Source: Undibacterium parvum (lineage in GTDB: Bacteria; Pseudomonadota; Gammaproteobacteria; Burkholderiales; Burkholderiaceae_D). Taken from it: DNA of 64,000 nucleotides. Made by a program: the position numbers and the translations under genes. Numbering within the stretch: position 1 is the first letter of the stretch; every line of letters starts with the position of its first letter. The DNA lies in contig NZ_CP034464.1 of NCBI RefSeq assembly GCF_003955735.1, positions 1,116,001 through 1,180,000 on the forward strand, read 5' to 3'. The notes beneath the pieces were generated by a model that saw nothing but the letters and a program-made list of their open reading frames with translations, did not search any database and had not been told where the DNA came from. This document shows positions 1 through 8,825 of the stretch, piece by piece.

Positions 1-986
1 GAGTGCGTGTAACCAATCGCTGTTTGATTAGCGTCAGCATCTGCCAATGTTTGTGGCGCTGGGCCAACCGGCTTTGGATTAGTTAAAAGAGTACGATTTT
101 TGTTCTTGGATGTGATGTAGTTAAATATAAAACTACCGGCGGCGCTAACAGGAACGGTAGCACCGATAGAGTAAACATCGCGCTTCAAAGCATCAGAAGG
201 AGTGCCGTCATTTTTCAAATATGAATACGCACCAGCCAATTTAACTACTGAGAAATCATAAGTAGCGGCAAACAATGAGGTCTTTGTCGTGTATGGAACA
301 TTAGTACCTTTTTCTGATTCGCTATACACACCAGTTACGAACAATGGACCAGCCGTATAAGCAGCACTCATACTCATGTAACGAGAAGATTTATTGTCGC
401 CCGCTTTTTCTTCACCCAGACCGTACATCAGATTTGCCGTAAAACCACCCAAATCATTAGTTGAATAGGTAACGCTATTGTTTTTACGTGGACCTACAAC
501 ATTTGGTTCAAAGAAAGCGGCAGCACCAAAACTACTAGTACTTTCGCCAGCTGCTCCGCTAGTCAAGCCTGTTCCAAAAGGATCAAAGCTATCAACAGCG
601 ATAAACATAGGTGTATATTGGCGACCAAAGTTCACCGCACCGAAATCACCGGACAAACCAACATAGGCTTGGCGACCAAAAGTATTGCCTTGAGACGCGC
701 CAGTATCAGCAAAAACACCCATTTCCAATTTGAAATTTGCCTTCAAACCGCCGCCCAGATCTTCACTACCTTTGAAACCCAAACGTGAACCGGATTGATT
801 ACCACTATCCAGGGCAGTCGTAGTCGAGGACGCAGTTGCAGGAGTATTGCCATGTGCTTTAGTTGCGCCAATTTCTTGGCGTTGCAGACCCATATCTACC
901 AAACCGTAGACTGTAACTGAAGATTGAGCTTGTGCCGCGCCTGCAACTGCAGACAAAACTGCCAGAGCGATGAGTGATTTTTTCAT
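1..986 (-). CDS. Gram-negative porin, C-terminus cut by window edge
   Basis: Outer-membrane general porin of the Burkholderiales 16-strand trimeric family (Porin_4 type), which lets small polar solutes diffuse into the periplasm. The frame opens at an ATG with a good GGAG ribosome site 8-11 bases upstream and stays open to the first base of the window, so about 328 residues are present and the last strands lie outside. The N-terminus is a typical signal peptide (MKKSLIALAVLSAVAGAAQA) followed by QSSVTVYGLVDMG, the first beta strand of this family. Further family marks are GSRLGFKGSEDLGGGLKANF, the FGRQAYVGLSGDFG stretch and the NFGRQ strand, all with close counterparts in the neighbouring porin. 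The two genes are tandem paralogues on the same strand, each with its own leader. Substrate preference cannot be read from sequence. Confidence 0.93.
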   Translation of the reverse strand, partial: MKKSLIALAVLSAVAGAAQAQSSVTVYGLVDMGLQRQEIGATKAHGNTPATASSTTTALDSGNQSGSRLGFKGSEDLGGGLKANFKLEMGVFADTGASQGNTFGRQAYVGLSGDFGAVNFGRQYTPMFIAVDSFDPFGTGLTSGAAGESTSSFGAAAFFEPNVVGPRKNNSVTYSTNDLGGFTANLMYGLGEEKAGDNKSSRYMSMSAAYTAGPLFVTGVYSESEKGTNVPYTTKTSLFAATYDFSVVKLAGAYSYLKNDGTPSDALKRDVYSIGATVPVSAAGSFIFNYITSKNKNRTLLTNPKPVGPAPQTLADADANQTAIGYTH

Positions 987-1328
987 TGATATTTCTCCAA
1001 AGATTTTCATGTTGACATGAACTACGTTAAGTCTATACAGCGTTACATAAGGCAAATATGACAAATATGACAAATTCAAAAATGTGTAACGCAGACTAAT
1101 ACTTCAAAAAGTACAAAGCTGCTAATTAGAAGATAAGGTATTTGAACAAAAATCAGGCACTAGCGCCAAGAGAAATCGACTTTTTGATGCTTAAAACTCT
1201 ACTTTTGTCTCTAAAACACAACCAATTGATGCAAAAGACACCACAATTATGATGGGGCTTTGTTCATAGGCTAGAAGGATGCATCTAATGTTATTTCTGT
1301 AATTTTTCGATATTTACTAGGATTTCTC

Positions 1329-1360
1329 AAAAAAAAACCACCTTGCGGTGGTTTTTTTTA
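1329..1360 (-). terminator. Rho-independent terminator of the second porin gene
   Basis: A stem AAACCACC / GGTGGTTT with the 4-base loop TTGC is flanked by A and T runs on both sides. Read on the minus strand it follows the stop codon of the downstream-facing porin by about 25 bases and ends in a U run. It could work in both directions. The roughly 340 bases between it and the first porin start are AT-rich and should hold that gene's promoter; I see no other gene there. Confidence 0.85.
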
Positions 1361-1384
1361 ACATCAATAAATGCTCAAACAAAT

Positions 1385-2527
1385 TTAGAACGAATGGTTA
1401 ATGCCAACCGCCGTACGATATGCTTTATCTTGATTCGCGCCATTAGGAATCAGACCACCTGACATCAAAGTGTCGCCCAATGCCACAGAACCAGCCTTCA
1501 CATAAGTAAAAGAAGCATAGATAGTAGAACGCTTGCTCAATGCATATTTACCCATGGCGATGTACTGATCTGCTTTACCGCTACCTAAACCAGAAAGTTT
1601 AGTGTCGTAATAAGCTGCAGTCAAAGTAGTCACTGGAGATAATGCAAAATCAACGCCGGCACCGACAACTGCAATTTTACGATTATTTAAAAGGCCGCCA
1701 TCCACTTTGTTTTCAACGTAAGTCAGTTTAAGTGCGACCGCATCGAGTTTCAATTTTCCACCGCCACCCAGCAAAGTCAAAGTCGAGTTAGCCGTAGCAT
1801 CTTTCATTTTTGCATATGCAAACGCCACACCTGAAGAACCGTCAGTGAAATATCCAGCCAAACCGGCATAAGTATTGGCGGAAGTATTGCCCGCCTGCTC
1901 ACCAAAAGCGTACATCGCGGCGCCACCAAAACCGGACACCATAGGCGTCAGGTATTTGATAGAGTTATTTTGACGCAAAGCAGTGCCGCCACCATTGGCA
2001 CCAAAGCCACCAAACAAGGCGCCAGAGTTCATGGCGCTATATACAACGTTAGGATTACTCGCGGCATGTGCTGCGCTCAAAGGATCGGCGAGAGACAGTG
2101 AATCGACACCCAGCATATTCTGGCGTCCAAAATTAACTGTACCGAAATCACCAGACAGACCTACCGTGGCATTGCGATCGAATAAAGTTGGTGTCGTACC
2201 GACTGCAGAGAACAAACCCGTCTTAGGATCTATCTTGCCATCACCACCATAACTAACACCAGCCGCGCCGGTATCATTAACCAAAGTACCTTCAAAGTTG
2301 AAGTTCGCTTTCAAACCGCCACCCAAATCCTCAGTGCCCTTGAAACCCCAGCGAGAAACTGCCATCTGGCCTGACTCCATAGACATCTTAGAACCGCCGT
2401 TAGCAGATTGGTTGGTCGTATACACTGTAGCAGCATCGATAATGCCGTAAATAGTGACACTCGATTGAGCGGAAGCATTGGCGGCGAAGGCACCCAGAAC
2501 TGCGAAAGCGATTAGCGTTTTTTTCAT
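1385..2527 (-). CDS. Gram-negative porin (Porin_4 family)
   Basis: Complete outer-membrane porin, 380 residues, normal for the family. It has a signal peptide (MKKTLIAFAVLGAFAANASA) and the standard start of the mature protein, QSSVTIYGIIDAA. Family signatures follow: RWGFKGTEDLGGGLKANFNF near residue 60, the GLSGDFGTVNFGRQ strand near residue 130, and a terminal aromatic (GINHSF), the C-terminal Phe recognised by the BAM assembly machine. The start is supported by GGAGA 7 bases upstream. It is a tandem paralogue of the porin at the left edge; the middle and C-terminal parts are glycine and alanine rich and less alike. A 12-bp perfect palindrome (CATGAGCTCATG, 2564-2575) lies in the leader about 40 bases before the start and could be a regulatory site, but that is only a possibility. 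Confidence 0.96.
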   Translation of the reverse strand: MKKTLIAFAVLGAFAANASAQSSVTIYGIIDAATVYTTNQSANGGSKMSMESGQMAVSRWGFKGTEDLGGGLKANFNFEGTLVNDTGAAGVSYGGDGKIDPKTGLFSAVGTTPTLFDRNATVGLSGDFGTVNFGRQNMLGVDSLSLADPLSAAHAASNPNVVYSAMNSGALFGGFGANGGGTALRQNNSIKYLTPMVSGFGGAAMYAFGEQAGNTSANTYAGLAGYFTDGSSGVAFAYAKMKDATANSTLTLLGGGGKLKLDAVALKLTYVENKVDGGLLNNRKIAVVGAGVDFALSPVTTLTAAYYDTKLSGLGSGKADQYIAMGKYALSKRSTIYASFTYVKAGSVALGDTLMSGGLIPNGANQDKAYRTAVGINHSF

Positions 2528-2866
2528 TGCACTGTCTCCAAAGATATTATTCTATTAATTGACCATGAGCTCATGAGTCGGCTCGGTCGTATCATTTAGT
2601 CCACTACTCTTGCCAAAACTTATCAGCCTTATCGGTTAACAAGCGATGACTCATTGAAACAAATTTCACACTTTTGGGCAAAGAAAATTTGCGAACGACC
2701 GTATTAAAACAAATTTTATGTCGCGCAAAAGCCACATTACTGCGTTCAAACTAATCCAAAATCGATTCCGTATCAAAAACGATATGCCTTAAGCAAGAGT
2801 CCTGCAATGTGGCAAACTCAGGCTAAGCAGCTTACAATAGCAAGTTGTTCAGACCATCTTCTTACT

Positions 2867-3499
2867 ATGCTATTTTCTAATATTGACCACCTACTACTAG
2901 GTGTAGACCGCGCCTTACGCGTTGTTACTGGCCAAGCCACAGCGCGCCGCCCAAGCCCTGCACTCGCGGTGCAAGAAAGTATGCTATCTGATCAAGAGAA
3001 AAGACTTAGCGCCGGACTGATGCGCGTTAATCATGTGGGCGAAATCTGCGCCCAGGCGCTCTACGATGCGCAAGCGCAATTTACCAATACGACGGCGATC
3101 AGTCAGCAATTCACGCATTCAGGTATAGAAGAAGAGGATCATCTGGCGTGGTCGGCACAAAGAATTGCCGAACTCAATTCGCGCCCTAGCCTACTCACGC
3201 CACTCTGGTATGCCGGTGCCTATCTGTGTGGAACGGTCGCGGCGCGTTGTGGCGATGCGGCCAGTTTGGGCTTTGTGGTAGAAACTGAAAAGCAAGTGGC
3301 GGCGCATTTAGCCAGCCATCTGGAAAAATTGCCTGCGGACGATAGTAAATCACGCGCCATCGTCGAACAAATGCGAATAGATGAGATCGCGCATGGTGCT
3401 GCAGCACAGTCCCTGGGTGCCAGCGACTTACCGACACCAGTCAAAGTAACGATGCGAGCAATGGCAAAAGTCATGACCAGCACGGCTTACTATATTTGA
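2867..3499 (+). CDS. coq7: 2-nonaprenyl-3-methyl-6-methoxy-1,4-benzoquinol hydroxylase (Coq7)
   Basis: Carboxylate-bridged di-iron monooxygenase that hydroxylates demethoxyubiquinol, the penultimate step of ubiquinone synthesis. The four-helix ferritin-like fold and its iron ligands are visible: E in MRVNHVGEICAQALY, the E-x-x-H pair in IEEEDHLAW, E in FVVETEKQVAAHL and the E-I-A-H of MRIDEIAHG. From this ATG the protein has 210 residues, as usual for betaproteobacterial Coq7. An in-frame ATG 60 bases upstream (2807) would add 20 residues with no homology; the -10-like TTACAAT lies between the two, so I prefer the inner start. Monocistronic, convergent with the antiporter gene. Confidence 0.95.
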   Translation: MLFSNIDHLLLGVDRALRVVTGQATARRPSPALAVQESMLSDQEKRLSAGLMRVNHVGEICAQALYDAQAQFTNTTAISQQFTHSGIEEEDHLAWSAQRIAELNSRPSLLTPLWYAGAYLCGTVAARCGDAASLGFVVETEKQVAAHLASHLEKLPADDSKSRAIVEQMRIDEIAHGAAAQSLGASDLPTPVKVTMRAMAKVMTSTAYYI

Positions 3500-3513
3500 C
3501 CTTGTTAAACTAT

Positions 3514-3543
3514 CGAGTCGCCAACGATTACGCCAGCGACTCG
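3514..3543. terminator. Hairpin between convergent coq7 and antiporter genes
   Basis: A perfect 7-bp inverted repeat CGAGTCG / CGACTCG separated by 16 bases lies 15 bases after the coq7 stop and 36 bases after the antiporter stop. There is no T run, so if it ends transcription it is not a classical intrinsic terminator; it may instead protect the 3' ends. Confidence 0.35.
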
Positions 3544-3578
3544 GCTTTGAAGATCGAAGCAGCGTGCTTAAAACAATA

Positions 3579-4838
3579 TTAAAGCAATAAGAAGCAGGCC
3601 GCAGCGACCGCACTAGGTAAGGCCGCAGCGGCAAATAAGCCCAAGGGGCGTATTGCCTGCTCATCAAAATACTCTTTCAAAATAGAATATCCAGCCGGAT
3701 TTGGGGCATTGGCGATCACTGTCAATCCGCCACCACTCACTGCCCCTGCCACCAAGGCGTATTTACCCGCATCTGAGATGCCATCGACCAAAGACCCCAG
3801 ATAAGTCAGCGCCGCATTGTCAGTCACCGCCGTCAAGCCCATGGCACCAAAGAACATCAAGGTGGAATTCATACCGGCGATGATGGGTTGCAACCACCAT
3901 TGCTGCTTACCGCCTAAGACCACTAAACCGGCCAGAAAAAAGGCGACCAGCAAACCCTCACGCAACATCAGTCTATCTTGGTATTGTTTATAAGCCTCAG
4001 TAAAGCCCAGAAAAAACAAGAACAAGCCCATGAAGACCACCGGGTGATGATTAAATACCACGGTCGCCGCCAAAAACAAATAGTGCACCAGGGTGACCGC
4101 AAACGGCATCTTTCTGTCTTCCTGCGGTGGAACTACAGGCATGACCTTCAACTCTTTTAGAAACAGCAAAGTCACAGCCAGGGCATTGATGCCAACGGCA
4201 ATCGCAGCCTTCCAGCCAAACACGCTAGACATGAAGTGCATATTCCAGCCCCACTTCTCGGCCACCATCAAGACCGGCGGTGCGGCAAATGAAGTCAATA
4301 CGCCACCGATAGAGATATTCACAAACAACACACCTAAGGTCGCATATTTCAAGCGCTGAGAAATTCCCTTGGAATAAAAACTGTCACGCAACATCAACGC
4401 CGCCAGTGTCATGGCGGCCGGCTCGGTAATAAACGAGCCTAGCAAAGGTACCAGTGATAAACATAGAAAATAGGTACCGATCGCTGCAGAGATCGGCAAG
4501 AACATATTTATACGCGCGACCAGCCACTGCACCGACATCAAGATGGGTCGTGTGCCAGCGATCGTCAGCACTACAAATACAAACAGCGGCTCAGTAAAAT
4601 TCTGCGCTTCCAGATAATTGATTGCCACCGTTTGATTCGCAAGCAGCGCCATGGCTGCAATCAAGACAAAGGCCCAGAAGCCAAACACCACTTCCACCTC
4701 ACCCATCAAATGCCAAAAGCCAGAATGGCGTTTACTGACATGCGCCAGATGTTGAAATCTGGCGGTGCTAAAGGTATGCAAAACTGCTACCGCGAAAATC
4801 GCGGCGCCGACGTATTGGATTAATTGATTGCTATCCAT
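3579..4838 (-). CDS. Putative Na+/H+ antiporter (PF07399 type)
   Basis: Polytopic inner-membrane protein of 419 residues with about eleven hydrophobic segments. It matches the family annotated as putative Na+/H+ antiporter (Na_H_antiport_3) in proteobacteria; the characteristic stretches are the N-terminal AVAVLHTFSTARFQHLAH, GEVEVVFGFWAFVL, the TRPILMSVQWL loop and the VTDNAALTYLGSLVDG segment near residue 330, which carries an Asp-Asn pair like that of arsenite/Na+ transporters. Transport activity for this family rests mainly on similarity, so the substrate is uncertain. The start is supported by AGGAG 5 bases upstream; the leader has a tandem duplication of CCTGGGTTAT. It stands alone between coq7 (convergent) and uvrD (same strand, 48 bases apart). 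Confidence 0.82.
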   Translation of the reverse strand: MDSNQLIQYVGAAIFAVAVLHTFSTARFQHLAHVSKRHSGFWHLMGEVEVVFGFWAFVLIAAMALLANQTVAINYLEAQNFTEPLFVFVVLTIAGTRPILMSVQWLVARINMFLPISAAIGTYFLCLSLVPLLGSFITEPAAMTLAALMLRDSFYSKGISQRLKYATLGVLFVNISIGGVLTSFAAPPVLMVAEKWGWNMHFMSSVFGWKAAIAVGINALAVTLLFLKELKVMPVVPPQEDRKMPFAVTLVHYLFLAATVVFNHHPVVFMGLFLFFLGFTEAYKQYQDRLMLREGLLVAFFLAGLVVLGGKQQWWLQPIIAGMNSTLMFFGAMGLTAVTDNAALTYLGSLVDGISDAGKYALVAGAVSGGGLTVIANAPNPAGYSILKEYFDEQAIRPLGLFAAAALPSAVAAACFLLL

Positions 4839-4885
4839 AATTCTCCTGGGTTATCCTGGGTTATACAGCGACAGCGAGCCAATAA

Positions 4886-7162
4886 TTAAGACGCTATTTT
4901 GTCCAATTTGGCGATGCTTAAATCGAGTAACTTCATACCAAATTGGCCGAAATTAATATGTGCGCGCGCATTGCTGCCGCTACCTTCGATGTTGACGATC
5001 ACGCCTTCGCCAAACTTGGCGTGTGACACGCCTTGACCTATGCGCCAGCCACTGCCGGTGTTCTTGCTAAATCCTTGTGCGATCGCATTCACGCCAGCCT
5101 CTGGCGCTTCATCCCATGCTGATTTTTTATTCCCGAACCAGTTGGCTTGCACTTTTGGCGACAGCCATTTCAGCGATTCTTCTGGCATCTCGTCAAAGAA
5201 ACGCGAGCGCATGTTGTAACGAATTTGACCATGCAGCATGCGCGTTTGCGAGAAACTGATATACAGACGATTACGAGCACGGGTAATCGCCACATACATC
5301 AGGCGGCGCTCTTCCTCCACCCCAGATTCTTCCTTGGCGCTATTCTCATGCGGAAACAAACCTTCTTCCAATCCCGTGATGAAGACGGCATCAAACTCCA
5401 GACCTTTAGCGGCATGCACCGTCATCAATTGCAGAGCGTCTTGCCCGGCCTGCGCCTGATTATCACCAGCCTCAAGCGAGGCATGCGACAAGAAGGCAGA
5501 GAGCGGCGACATCACCATAGGCAAGGCGGCATCGGCATCGATGATCTCGATGCCGCCCGGTAGCGCCAATAAACCGGCAGCCTGTGAGCTTGGTCCAGAT
5601 AAGGCCGGCGCGTTCTGCCCAAAGCCCTCTTCCGAGACAAACACGGTGGCGGCATTGACCAATTGTTCCAAATTTTCTATCCTGTCGGCGCCTTCTTTTT
5701 CGGTCTGATAATGGGTCAGCAAAGTGCTCAGATCCAACACCACCTGCACCATTTCTGGCAAGGGTAGGTTTTGCGTCTCGAAGCGTGCGCCCTCTATCAA
5801 TTTGACGAAAGCGCCTAGAGAATTGCCAGCCTTACCCGGCACATACGGCACCGCCGCATACAGCGAAATCCCGTACTGTTTGGCGGCATCCTGCAATTGT
5901 TCTAAAGAACGCGCGCCTATGCCGCGGGTGGGAAAATTCACCACACGTAAAAAAGCCGAATCATTATGCGGATTGTCCATCAGCTGCATGTACGCGATCG
6001 CATGTTTGATTTCGGCGCGTTCAAAATAGCGTTGACCGCCATACACGCGATACGGCAAGCCGGCCGAAAATAGCGCATGTTCCAGCACCCGTGATTGCGC
6101 GTTTGAGCGGTACAGGATCGCGATCTCGCTACCGGATGAGCCTTCGCGCATCAGGTTTTTTGCTTCTTCGACTATCCATTGTGCTTCCTGAATATCGCTA
6201 CTCGATTCAGAGATGCGTACCGGCTCGCCATGTCCGGCATCGGTATGCAGATTTTTGCCCAGACGCTTGCTATTGTGGGCGATCAGGGCATTGGCAGTAT
6301 CTAGGATATGACCATGGGAACGGTAGTTTTGTTCCAGCTTAATCAGATTTTTTACTTGAAACTCGCGTTCGAAGGCTGACATATTGCCGACATTGGCACC
6401 ACGGAAGGCGTAAATACTCTGATCATCGTCGCCCACCGCGAACACTGCAGCCTGATTACCGGCCATTAGTTTGAGCCACTTGTATTGCAAATCATTGGTA
6501 TCTTGGAACTCATCGACCAGAATATGCTTGAAGCGCGCCTGATAATGCTCACGCAGTGGCTGATTACGGCTGAGTAATTCGTAGGTACGCAATAATAATT
6601 CGGCGAAATCGACTACGCCTTCACGCTGACATTGCGCATCATACAAATCGTAGAGCGCCACCATTTTTCTATCGTTGTCATCGTAAGCATCGACCGCGGC
6701 AGCGCGCAGACCTTTATCCTTGGCGCCATTGATGAAATACATCACGCTACGCGCTGGGAATTTTTCATCATCGACATTATTCGCTTTGAGCAAACGCTTG
6801 ATGAAGGACAGTTGATCCGAAGAGTCGAGTATCTGAAAGGTTTGCGGCAAGCCCGCATCTTTATGATGGGCGCGCAAGAGTCGGTTACACAAACCGTGAA
6901 ACGTCCCTATCCACAAGCCGCGCGTATTAATCGGCAGCATAGACGACAGGCGGCTCAGCATTTCTTTCGCCGATTTATTCGTAAACGTTACCGCCAACAC
7001 CGCTTGCGGCGACATTTGCCCAGTTTGTATCAACCAGGCGATACGGGTGGTGAGTACCCGGGTTTTACCCGAGCCAGCACCAGCTAAAATCAGTGCCGAT
7101 TGGGCGGGTAAGGTGACGGCAGCGAGCTGCTCGGGATTGAGGTTATGAAGGAGATTTTGCAT
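4886..7162 (-). CDS. uvrD: ATP-dependent DNA helicase UvrD/PcrA type
   Basis: Superfamily 1A 3'-to-5' DNA helicase acting in nucleotide-excision and mismatch repair and in clearing RecA filaments. All SF1 motifs are in order: Q motif LNPEQLAAV, motif I GAGSGKTRVL, Ia TFTNKSAKEM, II VDEFQDTN, III GDDDQSIYAFRGA, IV EQNYRSH, V TVHAAKGLEFDAVF and VI EERRLMYVAITRAR. The C-terminal 60 residues form the Tudor-like tail (GQGVSHAKFGEGVIVNIEG) that binds RNA polymerase in UvrD and PcrA. At 758 residues it is somewhat longer than E. coli UvrD, with a low-complexity insert near residue 525. It starts 228 bases downstream of thiE; a repeat element lies between, so joint transcription is uncertain. Confidence 0.96.
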   Translation of the reverse strand: MQNLLHNLNPEQLAAVTLPAQSALILAGAGSGKTRVLTTRIAWLIQTGQMSPQAVLAVTFTNKSAKEMLSRLSSMLPINTRGLWIGTFHGLCNRLLRAHHKDAGLPQTFQILDSSDQLSFIKRLLKANNVDDEKFPARSVMYFINGAKDKGLRAAAVDAYDDNDRKMVALYDLYDAQCQREGVVDFAELLLRTYELLSRNQPLREHYQARFKHILVDEFQDTNDLQYKWLKLMAGNQAAVFAVGDDDQSIYAFRGANVGNMSAFEREFQVKNLIKLEQNYRSHGHILDTANALIAHNSKRLGKNLHTDAGHGEPVRISESSSDIQEAQWIVEEAKNLMREGSSGSEIAILYRSNAQSRVLEHALFSAGLPYRVYGGQRYFERAEIKHAIAYMQLMDNPHNDSAFLRVVNFPTRGIGARSLEQLQDAAKQYGISLYAAVPYVPGKAGNSLGAFVKLIEGARFETQNLPLPEMVQVVLDLSTLLTHYQTEKEGADRIENLEQLVNAATVFVSEEGFGQNAPALSGPSSQAAGLLALPGGIEIIDADAALPMVMSPLSAFLSHASLEAGDNQAQAGQDALQLMTVHAAKGLEFDAVFITGLEEGLFPHENSAKEESGVEEERRLMYVAITRARNRLYISFSQTRMLHGQIRYNMRSRFFDEMPEESLKWLSPKVQANWFGNKKSAWDEAPEAGVNAIAQGFSKNTGSGWRIGQGVSHAKFGEGVIVNIEGSGSNARAHINFGQFGMKLLDLSIAKLDKIAS

Positions 7163-7272
7163 CCCTAGATTATACGGGAGCTAGCCGCTGTCGCCAGAAA
7201 AACCCTGAACTTAGCAGCAAGGCGCGGACCGCAAATAGACCGCGCTGTAGCCTGATCGAAAAGTATGTTTAG

Positions 7273-7354
7273 ATATACTCCCTAATTTTTTAAGAAAATA
7301 CTGCCATTTGCCCACGTATTCATTGGGCGAATAAAATATACCCACTACCAGTAT
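7273..7354. repeat. R5 repeat, first copy (82 bp, hairpin core)
   Basis: Starts ATATACTCCCT and ends CCAGTAT, so the ends form a short inverted repeat (ATACT / AGTAT). The core is a hairpin TTGCCCA / TGGGCGA with a 9-base loop CGTATTCAT. The second copy (61951-62032) has exactly the same length; its hairpin has one pair swapped C-G to G-C. Both copies sit between two minus-strand genes, just after the stop of the upstream one. Nothing else is visible in the thiE-uvrD gap. Confidence 0.75.
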
Positions 7355-7390
7355 ATTAATTATCAGCGGCACACCGCAAGCTAGTAGCGT

Positions 7391-8014
7391 TTACGATGGT
7401 GCAAACAAGCGGACGAAATTTTCTGCAGCGGTGCGTGGATACGGTGCCAGATAGATGCTGCTGATGGCGGCCACCATATTGGCGCCGCGTTCCACCAGCG
7501 GTTGGGCATTTTGTATCGTCATGCCGCCTATCACTACATTGGGCAGACTAATTTCAGTACTCACCCGCGCCACCATATCCAAGGGCGTGGTCACCGGATA
7601 CTCTTTTACCGCAGAAGGATAGAAGCCACCCAAGGCAATATAACTGGCACCGGCCCGCTGTGCCGCGCGCACCAGGCTCAGGTCGCCATAACAGGATGCA
7701 CCGACTATTTTGTCCTTACCAACGATGGCTCTAACCTTGGCCACGGTCATATCGGTGCCGCCCACATGGATGCCATCGGCACCTAATTCCATGCACAGAT
7801 CCCAATGATCGTTGATGATCAAAGGCGTATTGTGGCTGCGGCACAGTTCCAACAAACGGCGCGCCTGCTGCAAACGCAGAGCGGGCGTGGCAAATTTATG
7901 CCGGTATTGCACCAGGCTAGCGCCGCCTAGTAGCGCTTGTTCTGTAACTTTGATGAGCTTATCAGTGTCGTCCCAATTGGGGGTCACGAGGTAGAGACCT
8001 GCGAGAGCATGCAT
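7391..8014 (-). CDS. thiE: Thiamine phosphate synthase
   Basis: Joins HMP-pyrophosphate and thiazole carboxylate phosphate into thiamine monophosphate. The TIM-barrel signatures are present: GLYLVTP at the first strand, YRHK, LIINDHWDLCMELGADGIHVGG (pyrophosphate and Mg site), GASCYG, YIALGGFYPSAVKEYPVTTPLD and the terminal VIGGMTIQN and VAAISSIYLA phosphate loop. I take the ATG ten bases after the thiD stop; an in-frame TTG 18 bases upstream would overlap thiD by 8 bases. About 207 residues, normal. Last gene of the thi operon. Confidence 0.94.
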   Translation of the reverse strand: MHALAGLYLVTPNWDDTDKLIKVTEQALLGGASLVQYRHKFATPALRLQQARRLLELCRSHNTPLIINDHWDLCMELGADGIHVGGTDMTVAKVRAIVGKDKIVGASCYGDLSLVRAAQRAGASYIALGGFYPSAVKEYPVTTPLDMVARVSTEISLPNVVIGGMTIQNAQPLVERGANMVAAISSIYLAPYPRTAAENFVRLFAPS

Positions 8015-8024
8015 ATTTTTCTTT

Positions 8025-8825
8025 TCATTCAAAAGGATAGTTGCGCTGACGTTGCGGTATCAATTGTCCGTCGGCGATGGCAAACGCCTGCTGCAAGCTG
8101 CTCTGGGTAAAATCTTGTGCAATTTGCAAACTATCTCGCATATTTCGTCCCATTGCAAGCTGCGCTGCAACAGAGGCCGCCAGGGTGCAGCCACTACCAT
8201 GAAACTCGCCCGGCAAGCGTGGCCATTGCCAATCTAATTGCCCTTGTCGGCTAAACCAGCTATTGCGCACCTGGGCGTCACTCGCGTGACCGCCTTTGAT
8301 CAAGACGTCCTGACAACGATGTTGAAGTAAATGCTGCGCTTGCTGTGCGCCCTCGGGCAAATCCGGGCACAAACGTCTGGCTTCGGGCAAATTCGGGGTA
8401 ATCAGGGTCGCCACTTTCAGCAAGGGCTGAAGCGCCGCCACCGCATCATCCAGCGCCAGCGCATCACCGCGCCCGCTGCCCAACACAGGATCGAGCACTA
8501 CCGCCAGATCTGGCTGCATGCTCTGCAGCTCTTGAATAAATCCGGCAATCGCCAAAGCATTTTCAGCATGCGCGACGATACCAATCTTGATCGCTGCTAC
8601 TGGAATTTTGGCGACCAAGGCGCGCGCCTGTTGCAAGATAATAGGGGTAGCCACCGCATGCACGGCATACACCCTGTCGTTGTCTTGCACCGTCAAGGCC
8701 GTGATGACTGTTAAGGCATGCGCCCCTTGCGCCGCGATCGACTCTATATCAGCCTGGATCCCGGCACCACCACTAGGGTCGTGGCCGGCAAACACCAGTA
8801 CACAGGGACGTAGCGGCTGACTCAT
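8025..8825 (-). CDS. thiD: Hydroxymethylpyrimidine/phosphomethylpyrimidine kinase
   Basis: Phosphorylates HMP twice to give HMP-pyrophosphate for thiamine synthesis. Ribokinase fold: N-terminal VLVFAGHDPSGGAGIQADIE, VITALTVQD, VVLDPVLGSGRGDAL, TPNLPEARRL, VLIKGGH and the anion hole/catalytic Asp loop normally written GTGC(T/A)LA(S/A), here GEFHGSGCTLAASVAAQL, where the first Thr is Ser. 266 residues, full length. Its ATG touches the thiG stop codon (TAAATG), implying translational coupling. Confidence 0.95.
   Translation of the reverse strand: MSQPLRPCVLVFAGHDPSGGAGIQADIESIAAQGAHALTVITALTVQDNDRVYAVHAVATPIILQQARALVAKIPVAAIKIGIVAHAENALAIAGFIQELQSMQPDLAVVLDPVLGSGRGDALALDDAVAALQPLLKVATLITPNLPEARRLCPDLPEGAQQAQHLLQHRCQDVLIKGGHASDAQVRNSWFSRQGQLDWQWPRLPGEFHGSGCTLAASVAAQLAMGRNMRDSLQIAQDFTQSSLQQAFAIADGQLIPQRQRNYPFE

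Noticed and set aside
2807..2866. Longer coq7 start adding 20 residues
   Set aside because: Extra residues have no match to Coq7 and a -10-like sequence lies inside them.
8052..8714. Long open frames opposite thiD, thiC and other GC-rich genes
   Set aside because: They are antisense shadows of well-supported genes, with no ribosome sites or homology.
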